Shown here piece by piece: positions 9,527-16,920 of a stretch of DNA of 64,000 bases. The stretch lies in NCBI RefSeq assembly GCF_025147765.1, contig NZ_CP102265.1:3447001-3511000 (forward strand), read 5' to 3'. This stretch comes from Blautia obeum ATCC 29174 (lineage in GTDB: Bacteria > Bacillota > Clostridia > Lachnospirales > Lachnospiraceae). The notes under the pieces were generated by a model. That model was not told where the DNA came from. It ran no database searches and saw nothing but the letters and a program-made list of their open reading frames with translations. Both the position numbers and the translations under genes were made by a program. Each line of letters starts with the position of its first letter. Position 1 is the first letter of the stretch.

Positions 9527-9562
9527 TCTACACCTCCTGATTCTCCTGTGTTCCGTTTCTAA

Positions 9563-9886
9563 CTACTTCTCCTTATCCATCGCCATATGTATCATTTTCT
9601 CGAAGGATTCTCTGAAATGCTCATCATCCTCCGCTGTTCGTTTTCTTGAGCCTCTTAAGCGCTTCTTTCCGGATGCCCTTCGTGCTTTCTTATTCAGATG
9701 CCGCTCCATAAGCATCTGGTCAATATTCTCATTCGTATACCATTTCCCGGATTGATGAATCGCATACGCATTTTTTCCAAGTGCCATTGCCGCTACTCCA
9801 TAATCCTGTGATACAACAATATCGCCTTTATGACAAATACTGATCAGTTTATAATCCACTGCATCTGCATCAACAAAAATCTGCAT
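9563..9886 (-). CDS. YaiI/YqxD-family (DUF188) protein with internal deletion
   Basis: A 107 aa member of the YaiI/YqxD family (PIN/NYN-like fold, function unclear). The N-terminus MQIFVDADA and the C-terminal part (KGDIVVSQDYGVAAMALGK, NENIDQMLMERHL, RKRTAEDDEHF) match, but about 45 residues that normally lie between DADACPV and GADAVDY are missing. The frame is kept, and the joint VDADAVDY falls in a short direct repeat (GATGCAGATGCA), suggesting a slippage or microhomology deletion. Start at 9886 is backed by AAAGGAGAG. Probably non-functional although still open. Confidence 0.75.
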   Translation of the reverse strand: MQIFVDADAVDYKLISICHKGDIVVSQDYGVAAMALGKNAYAIHQSGKWYTNENIDQMLMERHLNKKARRASGKKRLRGSRKRTAEDDEHFRESFEKMIHMAMDKEK

Positions 9887-9896
9887 AATCTCTCCT

Positions 9897-10274
9897 TTAA
9901 TTACACCTGAATGGAGCGCGAACCTCAATGAGATTACCACTCGGATCATACAGCCTTACAAGCTTCTGCCCACCTGCAAGTTCTGTCAATTCTGTGGCAT
10001 ATCGAACGGAATACTTACCGGATTCATATTTCGCAAGCAATCCATCTATATCAAAATCCTCGAAATACAATTCCATCATGTTATTGAATGGCGTAGAATT
10101 TTCATTCAATGTTTTCCCCCATACGGCGGCATCCTGCAAAACAAGTCCCTCCGATAAGATCACATTACCTTCATTCTTAAGAATCACTTGCAGTCCAAAT
10201 AAGTCCCTATAAAACTCTATGGATTTTTCTATATCATCCACCACGATCAGTACGTTTTTCAGCATATCCGTCAC
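9897..10274 (-). CDS. VOC/glyoxalase superfamily protein
   Basis: A 125 aa protein with the two beta-alpha-beta-beta-beta modules of the vicinal oxygen chelate fold (VDDIEKSIEFYRDLFGLQVI at 12-31; LVRLYDPSGNLIEV at the C-terminus, whose Glu is a usual metal ligand). Members include glyoxalase I, dioxygenases and antibiotic-binding proteins; no substrate can be assigned. It precedes the truncated YaiI gene by about ten bases. Confidence 0.85.
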   Translation of the reverse strand: MTDMLKNVLIVVDDIEKSIEFYRDLFGLQVILKNEGNVILSEGLVLQDAAVWGKTLNENSTPFNNMMELYFEDFDIDGLLAKYESGKYSVRYATELTELAGGQKLVRLYDPSGNLIEVRAPFRCN

Positions 10275-10321
10275 CTCACACTCCGCTTTGAGTCAAGCGA
10301 ATATTCGCAATCCGCATGCAG

Positions 10322-10732
10322 TTAAATAATCTTTCCAGACAAATGATCAATTTCATGCTGGCAAATCTGTGCTGTCCATCCTGACAATTTCTGGCGCTGT
10401 TTTTTCCAGTTAAAGTCATAATATTCCACTTCAATTTCCTGGTATCTGGTCGTCTTACGAACACCGTCCAGGGACAGACAGCCTTCTTCTGTCTCATACA
10501 TGTCATGCTTTGAAACAATCACCGGATTAAACATCACAACATCTATGAATCCCATATTCACAATGATGATATTCTTCTTTACACCAATCATATTTGCAGC
10601 CATACCAACGCAACGTTCCCGGTTTGCCCGCAGTGTGTCCTGCAGATCCTTTCCAACCTGGATGTCTGCTTTCGTGGCTGGTTCGGATGGCTGACCTAAA
10701 AAGAAAACGTCTCTTACAATTTGCTTTACCAT
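10322..10732 (-). CDS. Peptide deformylase-like protein
   Basis: A 136 aa protein of the deformylase family, metal hydrolases that remove N-formyl from nascent proteins. Motif 2 EEGCLSLDG (about 82-90) and motif 3 CQHEIDHLSG (about 124-133) carry the Cys and two His ligands and the catalytic Glu. Motif 1, normally GxGxAAxQ, reads VGMAANMIG: the conserved Gln is replaced. Such short paralogues are common in Clostridia; whether this one deformylates is uncertain. AGGAGAAAG precedes the ATG. A tiny reading frame upstream may be co-transcribed. Confidence 0.85.
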   Translation of the reverse strand: MVKQIVRDVFFLGQPSEPATKADIQVGKDLQDTLRANRERCVGMAANMIGVKKNIIIVNMGFIDVVMFNPVIVSKHDMYETEEGCLSLDGVRKTTRYQEIEVEYYDFNWKKQRQKLSGWTAQICQHEIDHLSGKII

Positions 10733-10783
10733 TTACTTTCTCCTGTACTCCGTTTCCAAGTGCACTATCTTGATTTTCGGATT

Positions 10784-10906
10784 TCATTTTTTTCTTATTG
10801 CTTTTACAAAACCTTCGACAGCCTTCGCTCCTGCATCAATAGCTTGGTTTTTTTCATCCTTAGCCACCTTCTGAGCAACACCAACGACAACTGGTGCTAT
10901 TTTCAA
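10784..10906 (-). CDS. Putative 40-residue small protein, TTG start
   Basis: A short frame with coding-like composition (MKIAPVVVGVAQKVAKDE..., ending AVEGFVKAIRKK) reads from a TTG at 10906 to a TGA at 10784. A GGAGGA motif is about 20 bases upstream of the TTG; the nearer ATG at that site is in another frame and stops after 18 codons, so a frameshift of a longer gene is also possible. Amphipathic, function unknown. Confidence 0.4.
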   Translation of the reverse strand: MKIAPVVVGVAQKVAKDEKNQAIDAGAKAVEGFVKAIRKK

Positions 10907-10909
10907 TTT

Positions 10910-11195
10910 CAGCCATTTATTTGTCCTCCGGTTTCATAAAATACTTTACACATATCGCATTATTATTTCTGTACAACTTCCACTGATAATACAGAAAATT
11001 TATCTTTTATTCTCAGATTTTGTTCTGCTATATTCAATTCAAATACTCTCACTCAACATCAACTCAAGTATAACATAGATATAACCTCTATAGTGAATCT
11101 TTCCTGTAAAACATACTTATCATTCTGCACTATCACCTCTCCCTGTAAAAATATTTGTTCTTTTCCCATTTTATCCCTAGTTTTGATTACTATTT
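10910..11195. other. Intergenic stretch, probable promoter for the downstream small genes
   Basis: About 285 bases with no convincing gene. On the minus strand a TATACT-like element lies near 11062-11072. An open frame at 11059-11253 overlaps the end of the neighbouring gene and has no ribosome site. Confidence 0.3.
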
Positions 11196-12317
11196 CTAAT
11201 TCCTGCGATCCGTTATCTCTAACGCCACAGCATCTGCATTCATTTTTTTCCAAGCAATTACTTTATCTTCATTAATCGCATACCTCACTGTTCCATAACA
11301 AACTGAGAATTGTTTCAGTTTCTGATTATAGATACCCGTCTGCCAGAATAACTGTTCATTCTTATCTTTCCATATGTAAACACAGATTGCCTGATTCTTG
11401 GGATATCCCTGCTCTGATACCATCAGAAAGTCATTCAACTCAAAGAATGTTTTCTTGCTAAATAAGCCGGATATATATGACTTCACTTTCTGCCATAATG
11501 TTGGTTCTGCTGTCTTCTCGCCAAGCAATGCTTCTAATGAAAGTGTTAACTTTTGTATTTTTTCTACCTGGCACTGTTTTGCTTTCTTTTTCTCAGCTTT
11601 ATTTAACTTACCGTTGTGTAATGCACATTCTTCTGGTTTATATTCATATTTCTTAATTATGTTCAGCACATATCTGATATCGGTATCTGCGCACATAAGA
11701 CTTTGAATATGAAACCCTTGAGTAAACTCTCGTACTCCGTTTGCTCTCACAGCATAATTATTGTGGTAAAGCTGCACATGCCCTTTCTTTGGAAGGCTTT
11801 TTATTCTCCACGTATCTTCCTTATGCCACACTGTCATAGTGTCTATAGATATCCTGGTTTTCATTCCATTCTCAACATAGATATTTCTGATCTGCTCTGT
11901 TGTCATTTTGGTTCTCTCAAAAAAATCAAGATATGTCTCTATCTCCTTTGGATCTTTTGCCCCGGCTATAACGTAAGCATGAATCATACAATCAGGACAC
12001 GGTTTTAATTTCGGAAGATATTCTTCAGACCAGAGTAAATCTTCATCCAGAATATCTTTTGCATTATCACAATGCTTATCGTGAATAATGCCATCTTTCT
12101 TTGAATAAAGATATTTAATTCTCTGATCACTCATAATACGATGACGTTCTTCCGATTCTTCATATGAGCAGACAGATTCCGTTGATGATGGAGCATCAAG
12201 TGCCAATGCTCCATCTGCCATTTCTATATTTTGTTTTTTTCCTTGTAATTCATTAAGCAAATCAGTAAAATCTGAATGTTCATAACCTTTTACATATGAA
12301 ATATTTTTTCTGCTCAT
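11196..12317 (-). CDS. Unrecognised 373 aa soluble protein with CPDC motif
   Basis: Not recognised. A low-complexity N-terminal 60 residues are followed by a segment with a possible metal site (DGIIHDKHCDN, about 75-85, and LKPCPDC, about 104-110), a helical middle with basic stretch KAEKKKAKQC, and a C-terminal beta-rich part with several Trp. No signal peptide or membrane segment. AAAAAGGTG precedes the ATG. It follows the HIRAN gene by 38 bases on the same strand, so the two are probably co-expressed. Confidence 0.7.
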   Translation of the reverse strand: MSRKNISYVKGYEHSDFTDLLNELQGKKQNIEMADGALALDAPSSTESVCSYEESEERHRIMSDQRIKYLYSKKDGIIHDKHCDNAKDILDEDLLWSEEYLPKLKPCPDCMIHAYVIAGAKDPKEIETYLDFFERTKMTTEQIRNIYVENGMKTRISIDTMTVWHKEDTWRIKSLPKKGHVQLYHNNYAVRANGVREFTQGFHIQSLMCADTDIRYVLNIIKKYEYKPEECALHNGKLNKAEKKKAKQCQVEKIQKLTLSLEALLGEKTAEPTLWQKVKSYISGLFSKKTFFELNDFLMVSEQGYPKNQAICVYIWKDKNEQLFWQTGIYNQKLKQFSVCYGTVRYAINEDKVIAWKKMNADAVALEITDRRN

Positions 12318-12355
12318 AAATCACCTTTTTCTACCATTTTTATAACCTTGGAAAT

Positions 12356-12706
12356 TTATTCTTCAACTTCTGTTTCAGATTTCTTAACCTTCTTTTGATT
12401 ATCCAGAAGGCTCTTCTTGCTGATGCTGCAGATTGTTCCGTGCTCTGTGACAAGCACCACTTTTGCTTTTGCTTTCTTCCCGATTTTGTCATAGATTCTT
12501 CCGGCACTCATGGAATCTCCAAGTACTGTATAAGAACTGTTCGCTACATATCCGATTTTTCCCAGACCTTCGTAAATTACTTTAATTGCTTCCTTGTCAT
12601 ACTCATTGTCTGGTTCTTTTTCTAAGCGGATCTTCGTTCCTTTTTTCAGAAATTCTTTTCCGAAATAATGATTTGTTCCTGTCAGTGTGAAATAAATTTT
12701 ACTCAT
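12356..12706 (-). CDS. HIRAN-domain protein
   Basis: A 116 aa protein. Residues about 1-90 look like a stand-alone HIRAN domain (YFTLTGTNHYFGKEFL, then EPDNEYDKEAIKV and KIGYVANSS), a fold that in HLTF-type helicases binds free 3' ends of single-stranded DNA. A charged Lys/Glu tail follows. GAGGAGGAAGG precedes the ATG. It lies between a 33-residue protein gene and the 373 aa gene, all on the minus strand. Its partner enzyme, if any, is not fused to it. Confidence 0.78.
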   Translation of the reverse strand: MSKIYFTLTGTNHYFGKEFLKKGTKIRLEKEPDNEYDKEAIKVIYEGLGKIGYVANSSYTVLGDSMSAGRIYDKIGKKAKAKVVLVTEHGTICSISKKSLLDNQKKVKKSETEVEE

Positions 12707-12720
12707 TGCCCTTCCTCCTC

Positions 12721-12822
12721 TTAATCTTCCATAAACTCGAAATATTCCCGTTCACTGGCAAATAAAATGTATTTGCCTTCTACATATCCCATATATCCGT
12801 TGCTTGTATCATAACCTTTCAT
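12721..12822 (-). CDS. 33-residue conserved-looking microprotein
   Basis: ATG at 12822 with a strong AAGGAGG site and a 33-codon frame (MKGYDTSNGYMGYVEGKYIL..., ending EYFEFMED), stopping 14 bases before the HIRAN gene. Aromatic and acidic, no membrane segment. First gene of the HIRAN unit, behind the shared promoter-like element at 12848-12900. Function unknown. Confidence 0.6.
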   Translation of the reverse strand: MKGYDTSNGYMGYVEGKYILFASEREYFEFMED

Positions 12823-12847
12823 CTGCCAGTCCTCCTTGGATTTTTCT

Positions 12848-12900
12848 TCTTTTTTGATGTTATCATCTTACAATAAATGGCTGTGCAAAAATCCCGACAA
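12848..12900 (-). promoter_or_regulatory. Shared promoter/operator element, copy A
   Basis: On the minus strand this segment contains GTTGGTTGTCGGGATTT, TTGCACA, ATTTATTGTAA and TGATAACATCA. Nearly the same order and sequence occur upstream of the membrane protein gene at 20.5 kb, and a weaker version at 14.45 kb. TGATgttATCA is an imperfect palindrome and could be an operator; TTGCAC could act as a -35 box. Coding conservation is excluded because only the non-coding pattern is shared. Confidence 0.5.
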
Positions 12901-12930
12901 CCAACTGGTCCTACGCAGGAAGATTACAGC

Positions 12931-13029
12931 ATGCCTAAAACGATCAAGGAACTTAAGGCTGAAGTCCTACGCCTGCTAAAAGAGAACGCTGAACTTAAGG
13001 CACAGATCTTGAAACTTACCAATAAATAG
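12931..13029 (+). CDS. 32-residue leucine-zipper microprotein
   Basis: A 32-codon frame (MPKTIKELKAEVLRLLKENA..., ending ILKLTNK) that is one continuous amphipathic heptad repeat, a likely dimeric coiled coil. The start at 12931 is chosen because AGGAAG lies eight bases upstream and because an earlier in-frame ATG at 12877 falls inside the shared promoter element. Sixteen bases before the next plus-strand gene, so probably an operon. It may be an antitoxin-like or regulatory peptide, but nothing proves this. Confidence 0.6.
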   Translation: MPKTIKELKAEVLRLLKENAELKAQILKLTNK

Positions 13030-13045
13030 TTTTTCGGAGGATGCC

Positions 13046-13321
13046 ATGGATATCAAGGAGGCTTTTTACAAACAAAAAAATGAACTTCACGCATGCCAGA
13101 GGGAAGTCCGCAAGCTTCAAAAACGTTTTTCACGTAAACTCTCTTTCTTCGTTGAAGAATTACGCAGTGCCTGTATTTCCTCTGATCTTATTTACTGGGA
13201 TGACACAGTTGTATTTATCCATACAGCCCGTGCCTGTTTTCGTTTCTATGGGAATGACCGCATCGCTCTTTACTCTACACATATGAAGAAAGATCTTGCT
13301 GGAATCCTTGTTGTTAATTGA
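13046..13321 (+). CDS. Unrecognised 91 aa protein
   Basis: Start at 13046 behind TTCGGAGGATGCC. The N-terminal third is a basic helix (KQKNELHACQREVRKLQKRF), followed by SDLIYWDDTVVFIHTARACF, a compact alpha/beta part. No membrane segment. It sits between the leucine-zipper peptide and the XRE gene on the plus strand. Function unknown. Confidence 0.6.
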   Translation: MDIKEAFYKQKNELHACQREVRKLQKRFSRKLSFFVEELRSACISSDLIYWDDTVVFIHTARACFRFYGNDRIALYSTHMKKDLAGILVVN

Positions 13322-13423
13322 TAATTCAAGTATAATAAACTCTATGCGAGAAATACACGTCTTGCATGAGGACTTAAATATTGATAATCCTAATGTTTAG
13401 CGATATACGGGGAGGAAATTCTC

Positions 13424-13939
13424 ATGGGTAAGCAATCCACCAGGGAAAACAAAACAATTTACCAGCTTTGCCGAGAAGCGGCAGGACTTACAAGAGCAGA
13501 GGCCAGTGAAAAAATGGATGCTGTCTCTGATTCAAAAATTGAAAAATTTGAATATGAAACACAAGAACCTACGCCCTATGACATCCTCCAGATGGCAGAT
13601 GCCTATAAAAGACCAGAGCTTTGCAATTATTATTGCTCTCACAAATGCGAGATCGGCCATCGTTATGTTCCAGAAGTAGAAATGACTAATCTGTCAAATA
13701 TCATTTTGGAGACAATTGCCAGTCTAAATGAAATCAATCCTCTTACCGGTCGTCTGATCCAGATTGCCCGTGACGGTAAGATCAGTGATGATGAAATGAA
13801 AGATTTTGCTTATATCAGTAAAAAACTTGATGAAATTTCTTTAGCCATAGACTCTTTGAATCTTTGGGTAGATAAGACCGCCAGAGAACAGGGTCTTAAT
13901 CTTGAGCTCTTAAATACCGAAAAAGAAAAATTAAAATAA
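13424..13939 (+). CDS. XRE-family helix-turn-helix protein
   Basis: A 171 aa protein with an N-terminal HTH_XRE domain (YQLCREAAGLTRAEASEKMD, residues 13-32), a Cys/His-rich linker (CNYYCSHKCEIGH, about 66-78) that may bind metal, and a helical C-terminal domain (about 85-165) likely for dimerisation. GGGGAGGAAATT precedes the ATG. A TATAAT at 13331-13336 could be its -10. It is the only DNA-binding regulator near the shared promoter elements at 12.85, 14.45 and 20.55 kb and is a candidate for binding them. Confidence 0.8.
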   Translation: MGKQSTRENKTIYQLCREAAGLTRAEASEKMDAVSDSKIEKFEYETQEPTPYDILQMADAYKRPELCNYYCSHKCEIGHRYVPEVEMTNLSNIILETIASLNEINPLTGRLIQIARDGKISDDEMKDFAYISKKLDEISLAIDSLNLWVDKTAREQGLNLELLNTEKEKLK

Positions 13940-14044
13940 TCCATAACGCCAAGAAAGGCAATGAACCATTTCTGACTCATTGCCTTTTCCTTTACATACG
14001 CTGTAATTGATTGACGATACTTTCTGTTTTCTCCTCCTGATCGA

Positions 14045-14260
14045 TTATGAATGTGACGTCACCAATGCTATAATGCCACCAATGATCAATAATGGAAAAG
14101 CAATGTACATCAGTCCACCTACAACCATACCTATCAATATCACCGGGAAGAAAATAACTGTACAAAGTAGTTTCATAATTCCCCAGGACGCTTTTAATCC
14201 AAATATAAAAAATTTTCCAACAAACCAAATTATACAAATTGTAAATAATAACGATAACAT
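14045..14260 (-). CDS. 71-residue two-helix membrane protein
   Basis: Start at 14260 behind GAAGGAG. The protein is almost entirely hydrophobic, with helices at about 3-22 and 30-66 broken by a Gly-rich hinge (IGMVVGGLMYIAF). Twenty-six bases downstream of a 42-codon gene on the same strand. Function unknown. Confidence 0.65.
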   Translation of the reverse strand: MLSLLFTICIIWFVGKFFIFGLKASWGIMKLLCTVIFFPVILIGMVVGGLMYIAFPLLIIGGIIALVTSHS

Positions 14261-14286
14261 TTTTTACTCCTTCTGACATGTGTCTT

Positions 14287-14415
14287 TCATTTTTTCTGTT
14301 CTTTTTCTGCTAAATATTCAGATGTGTTCTTTATACCAAGTTTATTACTGAATGCCGGATTTTTCTCCATCTTTTCTATAATCCGGACTAATCGAATTCT
14401 CTGTGCTGCTTCCAT
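14287..14415 (-). CDS. 42-residue helical microprotein
   Basis: A 42-codon frame (MEAAQRIRLVRIIEKMEKNP..., ending EYLAEKEQKK) with GGGGTGA upstream of the ATG at 14415. Predicted to be two short charged helices. It begins the unit that ends with the two-helix membrane protein and lies behind the shared promoter-like element near 14.45 kb. Function unknown. Confidence 0.55.
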   Translation of the reverse strand: MEAAQRIRLVRIIEKMEKNPAFSNKLGIKNTSEYLAEKEQKK

Positions 14416-14439
14416 CTGGTCACCCCATTTACATTCTGC

Positions 14440-14490
14440 TTTTTTGTTGATATTGTCACTATAACAAATTTATTTTTCACAATACACATC
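14440..14490 (-). promoter_or_regulatory. Shared promoter/operator element, copy C (diverged)
   Basis: Minus-strand sequence with GGTGGATGTGT, AAATAAATTTGTTATAG and TGACAATATCA aligns in order with the elements at 12.85 and 20.55 kb, with several substitutions. It lies about 40 bases upstream of the 42-codon gene. Confidence 0.35.
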
Positions 14491-14641
14491 CACCATGAGG
14501 AATTGCATCTTTGTATTTCTCGAATTTTGAGAATTCTCTCTTTATATTTCTCTGCACGAATTGTTTTCTATCTATGCTGACTCTTTTATAATAAGCATAT
14601 ACGAGCAACATCATAGATTGTTATTAAAGGGAGATTATGCT

Positions 14642-15478
14642 ATGCGAATTGAAAACTTACAAAATGAAAACAGAAAATATGCGAAAAGTATCGGAAACTT
14701 CCATGTGCTTGAATACGTGCAGGATGCCAGCGTTTCACCTATGAATGCAATGAATGAGTATTTCATGAGTAAAATGAATGTCAGAAGAAGACAGGTTGTT
14801 ATTGATATTGATAAAGACCATTCAGCTGTTATCCAGGCTGGTGCCATGCAATGGATGGGTGGTAATGTACAAGCCACATCTGGTGTAAAAGGTATCGGAG
14901 ATTTCCTTGGAAAGGCACTCAAGGGTGCGGTTACCAAAGAAACCGCAGTTAAACCGGAATATGTTGGTGAAGGCTGCCTGATATTAGAACCGACATACAA
15001 ATACATTATCCTTGCAGACATTGGAAAATGGGGTTCGGCCGGAATGACAATTGAAGATGGCATGTTCCTGGCTTGTGATGCAAATGTAAAAAGTAAAGTT
15101 GTAGCCAGAAAGAACCTTTCATCAGCAGTATTAGGTAGCGAAGGTCTGTTTAATCTGAGTTTGCAGGGAAATGGTATAGCTGCACTGGAGTCTAATGTTC
15201 CCGAAGATGAATTGATTGAAGTCATATTGGAAAATGATGAACTGAAAATTGATGGAAACCTTGCCGTATGCTGGTCATCAAACCTTGAATTTACCGTAGA
15301 ACGATCAACCAAAACACTTGTCGGATCTGCAGTTAGCGGAGAAGGTCTGGTAAATGTTTATCGTGGAACAGGACGGGTACTGATGTGTCCGGTCGCACCG
15401 ACAACTTCCTTGTTTGAGTCCACCAACACCATGGCTGCAAAAGCTGCTGCTAAATCCAGCAATACATTTGGAAAATAA
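14642..15478 (+). CDS. AIM24 family protein
   Basis: A 278 aa protein of the AIM24 family, a beta-helix trimer-like fold related to mitochondrial Aim24 (function poorly known in bacteria). Visible signatures are QWMGGNVQATSGVKG (about 69-83), a glycine-rich loop IGDFLGKALKGAVTKE, and GEGLVNVYRGTGRVLM near the C-terminus. Start at 14642 is preferred because AAAGGGAGATT lies upstream; an earlier in-frame ATG has no site. No membrane segment. A strong terminator follows. Confidence 0.88.
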   Translation: MRIENLQNENRKYAKSIGNFHVLEYVQDASVSPMNAMNEYFMSKMNVRRRQVVIDIDKDHSAVIQAGAMQWMGGNVQATSGVKGIGDFLGKALKGAVTKETAVKPEYVGEGCLILEPTYKYIILADIGKWGSAGMTIEDGMFLACDANVKSKVVARKNLSSAVLGSEGLFNLSLQGNGIAALESNVPEDELIEVILENDELKIDGNLAVCWSSNLEFTVERSTKTLVGSAVSGEGLVNVYRGTGRVLMCPVAPTTSLFESTNTMAAKAAAKSSNTFGK

Positions 15479-15550
15479 GCGTAAAACACATTCTCACGTA
15501 AACAACAAACAATCACTTCCAAAGAGAAACAACATTTAAAGATATTTGAA

Positions 15551-15595
15551 AAAATCACCTTCAGACTATTTTTTTTATAGTCTGAAGGTGATTTT
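15551..15595. terminator. Strong bidirectional terminator
   Basis: A perfect 19-base-pair stem (15551-15569 with 15577-15595) with an all-T loop; the arms begin with AAAA and end with TTTT, so it can stop transcription from the AIM24 gene on the plus strand and from the VOC gene on the minus strand. Confidence 0.9.
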
Positions 15596-15618
15596 AAAAT
15601 TCCCAATATACTCTAACT

Positions 15619-15975
15619 TTACGGCAGTATCTCAAGCCAGTATCCATCTGGATCTACAATGAAATAGATTCCCATTGCTTCATTTTCGAAACAAATGCAT
15701 CCCATCTCTTCATGCTTCTTATGCGCTGCCTCGTAATCCTCTGCCTGGAATGCCAGGTGGAATTCGCATTCACCCAGATTATATGGCTGTGGATGATCTT
15801 TAAGCCAGGTAAGTTCCAACTCAAAATCACTTACATCATTGCTCAAATACACAATGATAAAATCATCGGTAGTCTTTCTTCTCACTTCGTGCAGATCAAG
15901 GGCCTCGTTGTAAAATTTAATAGATCGGTCCAGGTCTGATACATTGTAGTTTTCGTGAATCATCTTAAACTTCAT
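15619..15975 (-). CDS. Glyoxalase I-like VOC protein
   Basis: A 118 aa lactoylglutathione lyase-like protein: MIHENYNVSDLDRSIKFYNE at the N-terminus with His-6 and a C-terminal DPDGYWLEIL whose Glu is the expected metal ligand, plus ECEFHLAF in the middle. Start at 15975 behind AAAAGGAGAAG. Probably methylglyoxal detoxification or a related reaction, from family knowledge. Its start overlaps the end of the MBL pseudogene. Confidence 0.85.
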   Translation of the reverse strand: MKFKMIHENYNVSDLDRSIKFYNEALDLHEVRRKTTDDFIIVYLSNDVSDFELELTWLKDHPQPYNLGECEFHLAFQAEDYEAAHKKHEEMGCICFENEAMGIYFIVDPDGYWLEILP

Positions 15976-16420
15976 AATTCTTCTCCTTTTGCACATTCTG
16001 TGTTTTTAATACGTGATTTATATTGCGGATATTCTGTAATAAACCGCTTAATTACATTGGCATCATTCCAGTAATGCATTGGAAAAATGACATTGCAATC
16101 TACATTTTTAAGGAAATACAGGATCCCGTCGGCATAGTGATTTCCCTGTCTCGGATCTAAAGGGACAAATGCAGCATCAAAATGCATACCCTTGATTTTC
16201 CTGATCTCCGCACGATATGCTGAAGTAAGTCTCTGGTTATCAGCTTTTGGCTCACCATCCCAATACCAGTCATTTAAGTCACCGGCATGATAAATGGTGC
16301 CTTCCTTTGTTTTGACAATAAATGCTACACCACTATCGTTAGATAGCAATGTATCGACTTGGGTGCCATTATCCAGATTATAAGTCTGATCATGATAAAC
16401 ATATATGAGTAAGTAATTTT
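15972..16420 (-). pseudogene. MBL-fold hydrolase remnant (N-terminal half lost)
   Basis: The frame from 16349 matches the C-terminal half of UlaG-like metallo-beta-lactamase-fold proteins (DSGVAFIVKTKEGTIYHAGDLNDW, FVPLDPRQGNHYADG, VIFPMHYWND). The metal-binding HxHxDH segment is absent. Upstream, an ATG with a MKITY start is frame-shifted with respect to the rest, so an internal deletion has joined the first codons to the second half. Confidence 0.7.
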
Positions 16421-16501
16421 CATCACCTTTATAAAATAACTCCTTTTTCCCTATAAGCTTACAGACGAATACCTAGCGTTCATCCACGACCCAGAAGATG
16501 T

Positions 16502-16720
16502 CTAATATTCTTTTGAGATTTCCTCTGTTATCTCATATATCTCTTTGAATCTTTCTAGCTCCTCCGGCGATCTGATCAGCATGATTTCTTCGATTTTTCC
16601 GGTCCGTATGTCTTTGAATCCTGCTACTTCTTCCCCGGTACAAATGCTTGCACGAATAACTGGTTTCATATGTTCTCGGTCATATGTTTTTTTCACGATT
16701 TTCTTTTTGAATAATCCCAT
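16502..16720 (-). CDS. 72-residue conserved-looking protein
   Basis: MGLFKKKIVKKTYDREHMKP opens a 72 aa frame with basic N-terminus, a central VIRASICTGEEVAGFKD segment and an acidic helix at the end. No membrane segment. Similar short proteins seem common in Lachnospiraceae but I know no function. A GGAGGATG site precedes the ATG. Confidence 0.6.
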   Translation of the reverse strand: MGLFKKKIVKKTYDREHMKPVIRASICTGEEVAGFKDIRTGKIEEIMLIRSPEELERFKEIYEITEEISKEY

Positions 16721-16760
16721 GCTTCATCCTCCGAATAATTACAGTAACAAGATCAATTAT

Positions 16761-16920
16761 TTAATTTCTGGAACATTTTTCTGCATCGATTGCCAGTACA
16801 AACATCAGCGCATCCAATGCATTTCCTGGATCCTGTACGTCAATAACATATGTATCAGTCATATGAAACAGTTCTTTACTAAAGGCTTTATTATCATTAG
16901 CAATGTAATAAAACTTACCA
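16761..16920 (-). pseudogene. C-terminal fragment of a LURP-one (YxjI-like) protein
   Basis: About 50 codons ending at a TAA at 16761 resemble the end of LURP-one/YxjI phospholipid-scramblase-like proteins (VSKELF-like then MTDTYVIDV, and VLAIDAEKC). No start lies upstream; the frame runs into the end of the amidohydrolase gene, which overlaps it in another frame. The rest of the gene is gone, apparently replaced by the amidohydrolase segment. Confidence 0.55.

Noticed and set aside
12877..12930. Longer start (12877) for the leucine-zipper microprotein
   Set aside because: The extra 18 codons lie in the promoter-like element shared with 20.5 kb, where the matching sequence is not open, and an AGGAAG site sits before 12931.
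14635..15312. Long minus-strand open frame of 225 codons
   Set aside because: It is the antisense of the AIM24 gene, has no ribosome site and no recognisable domain.
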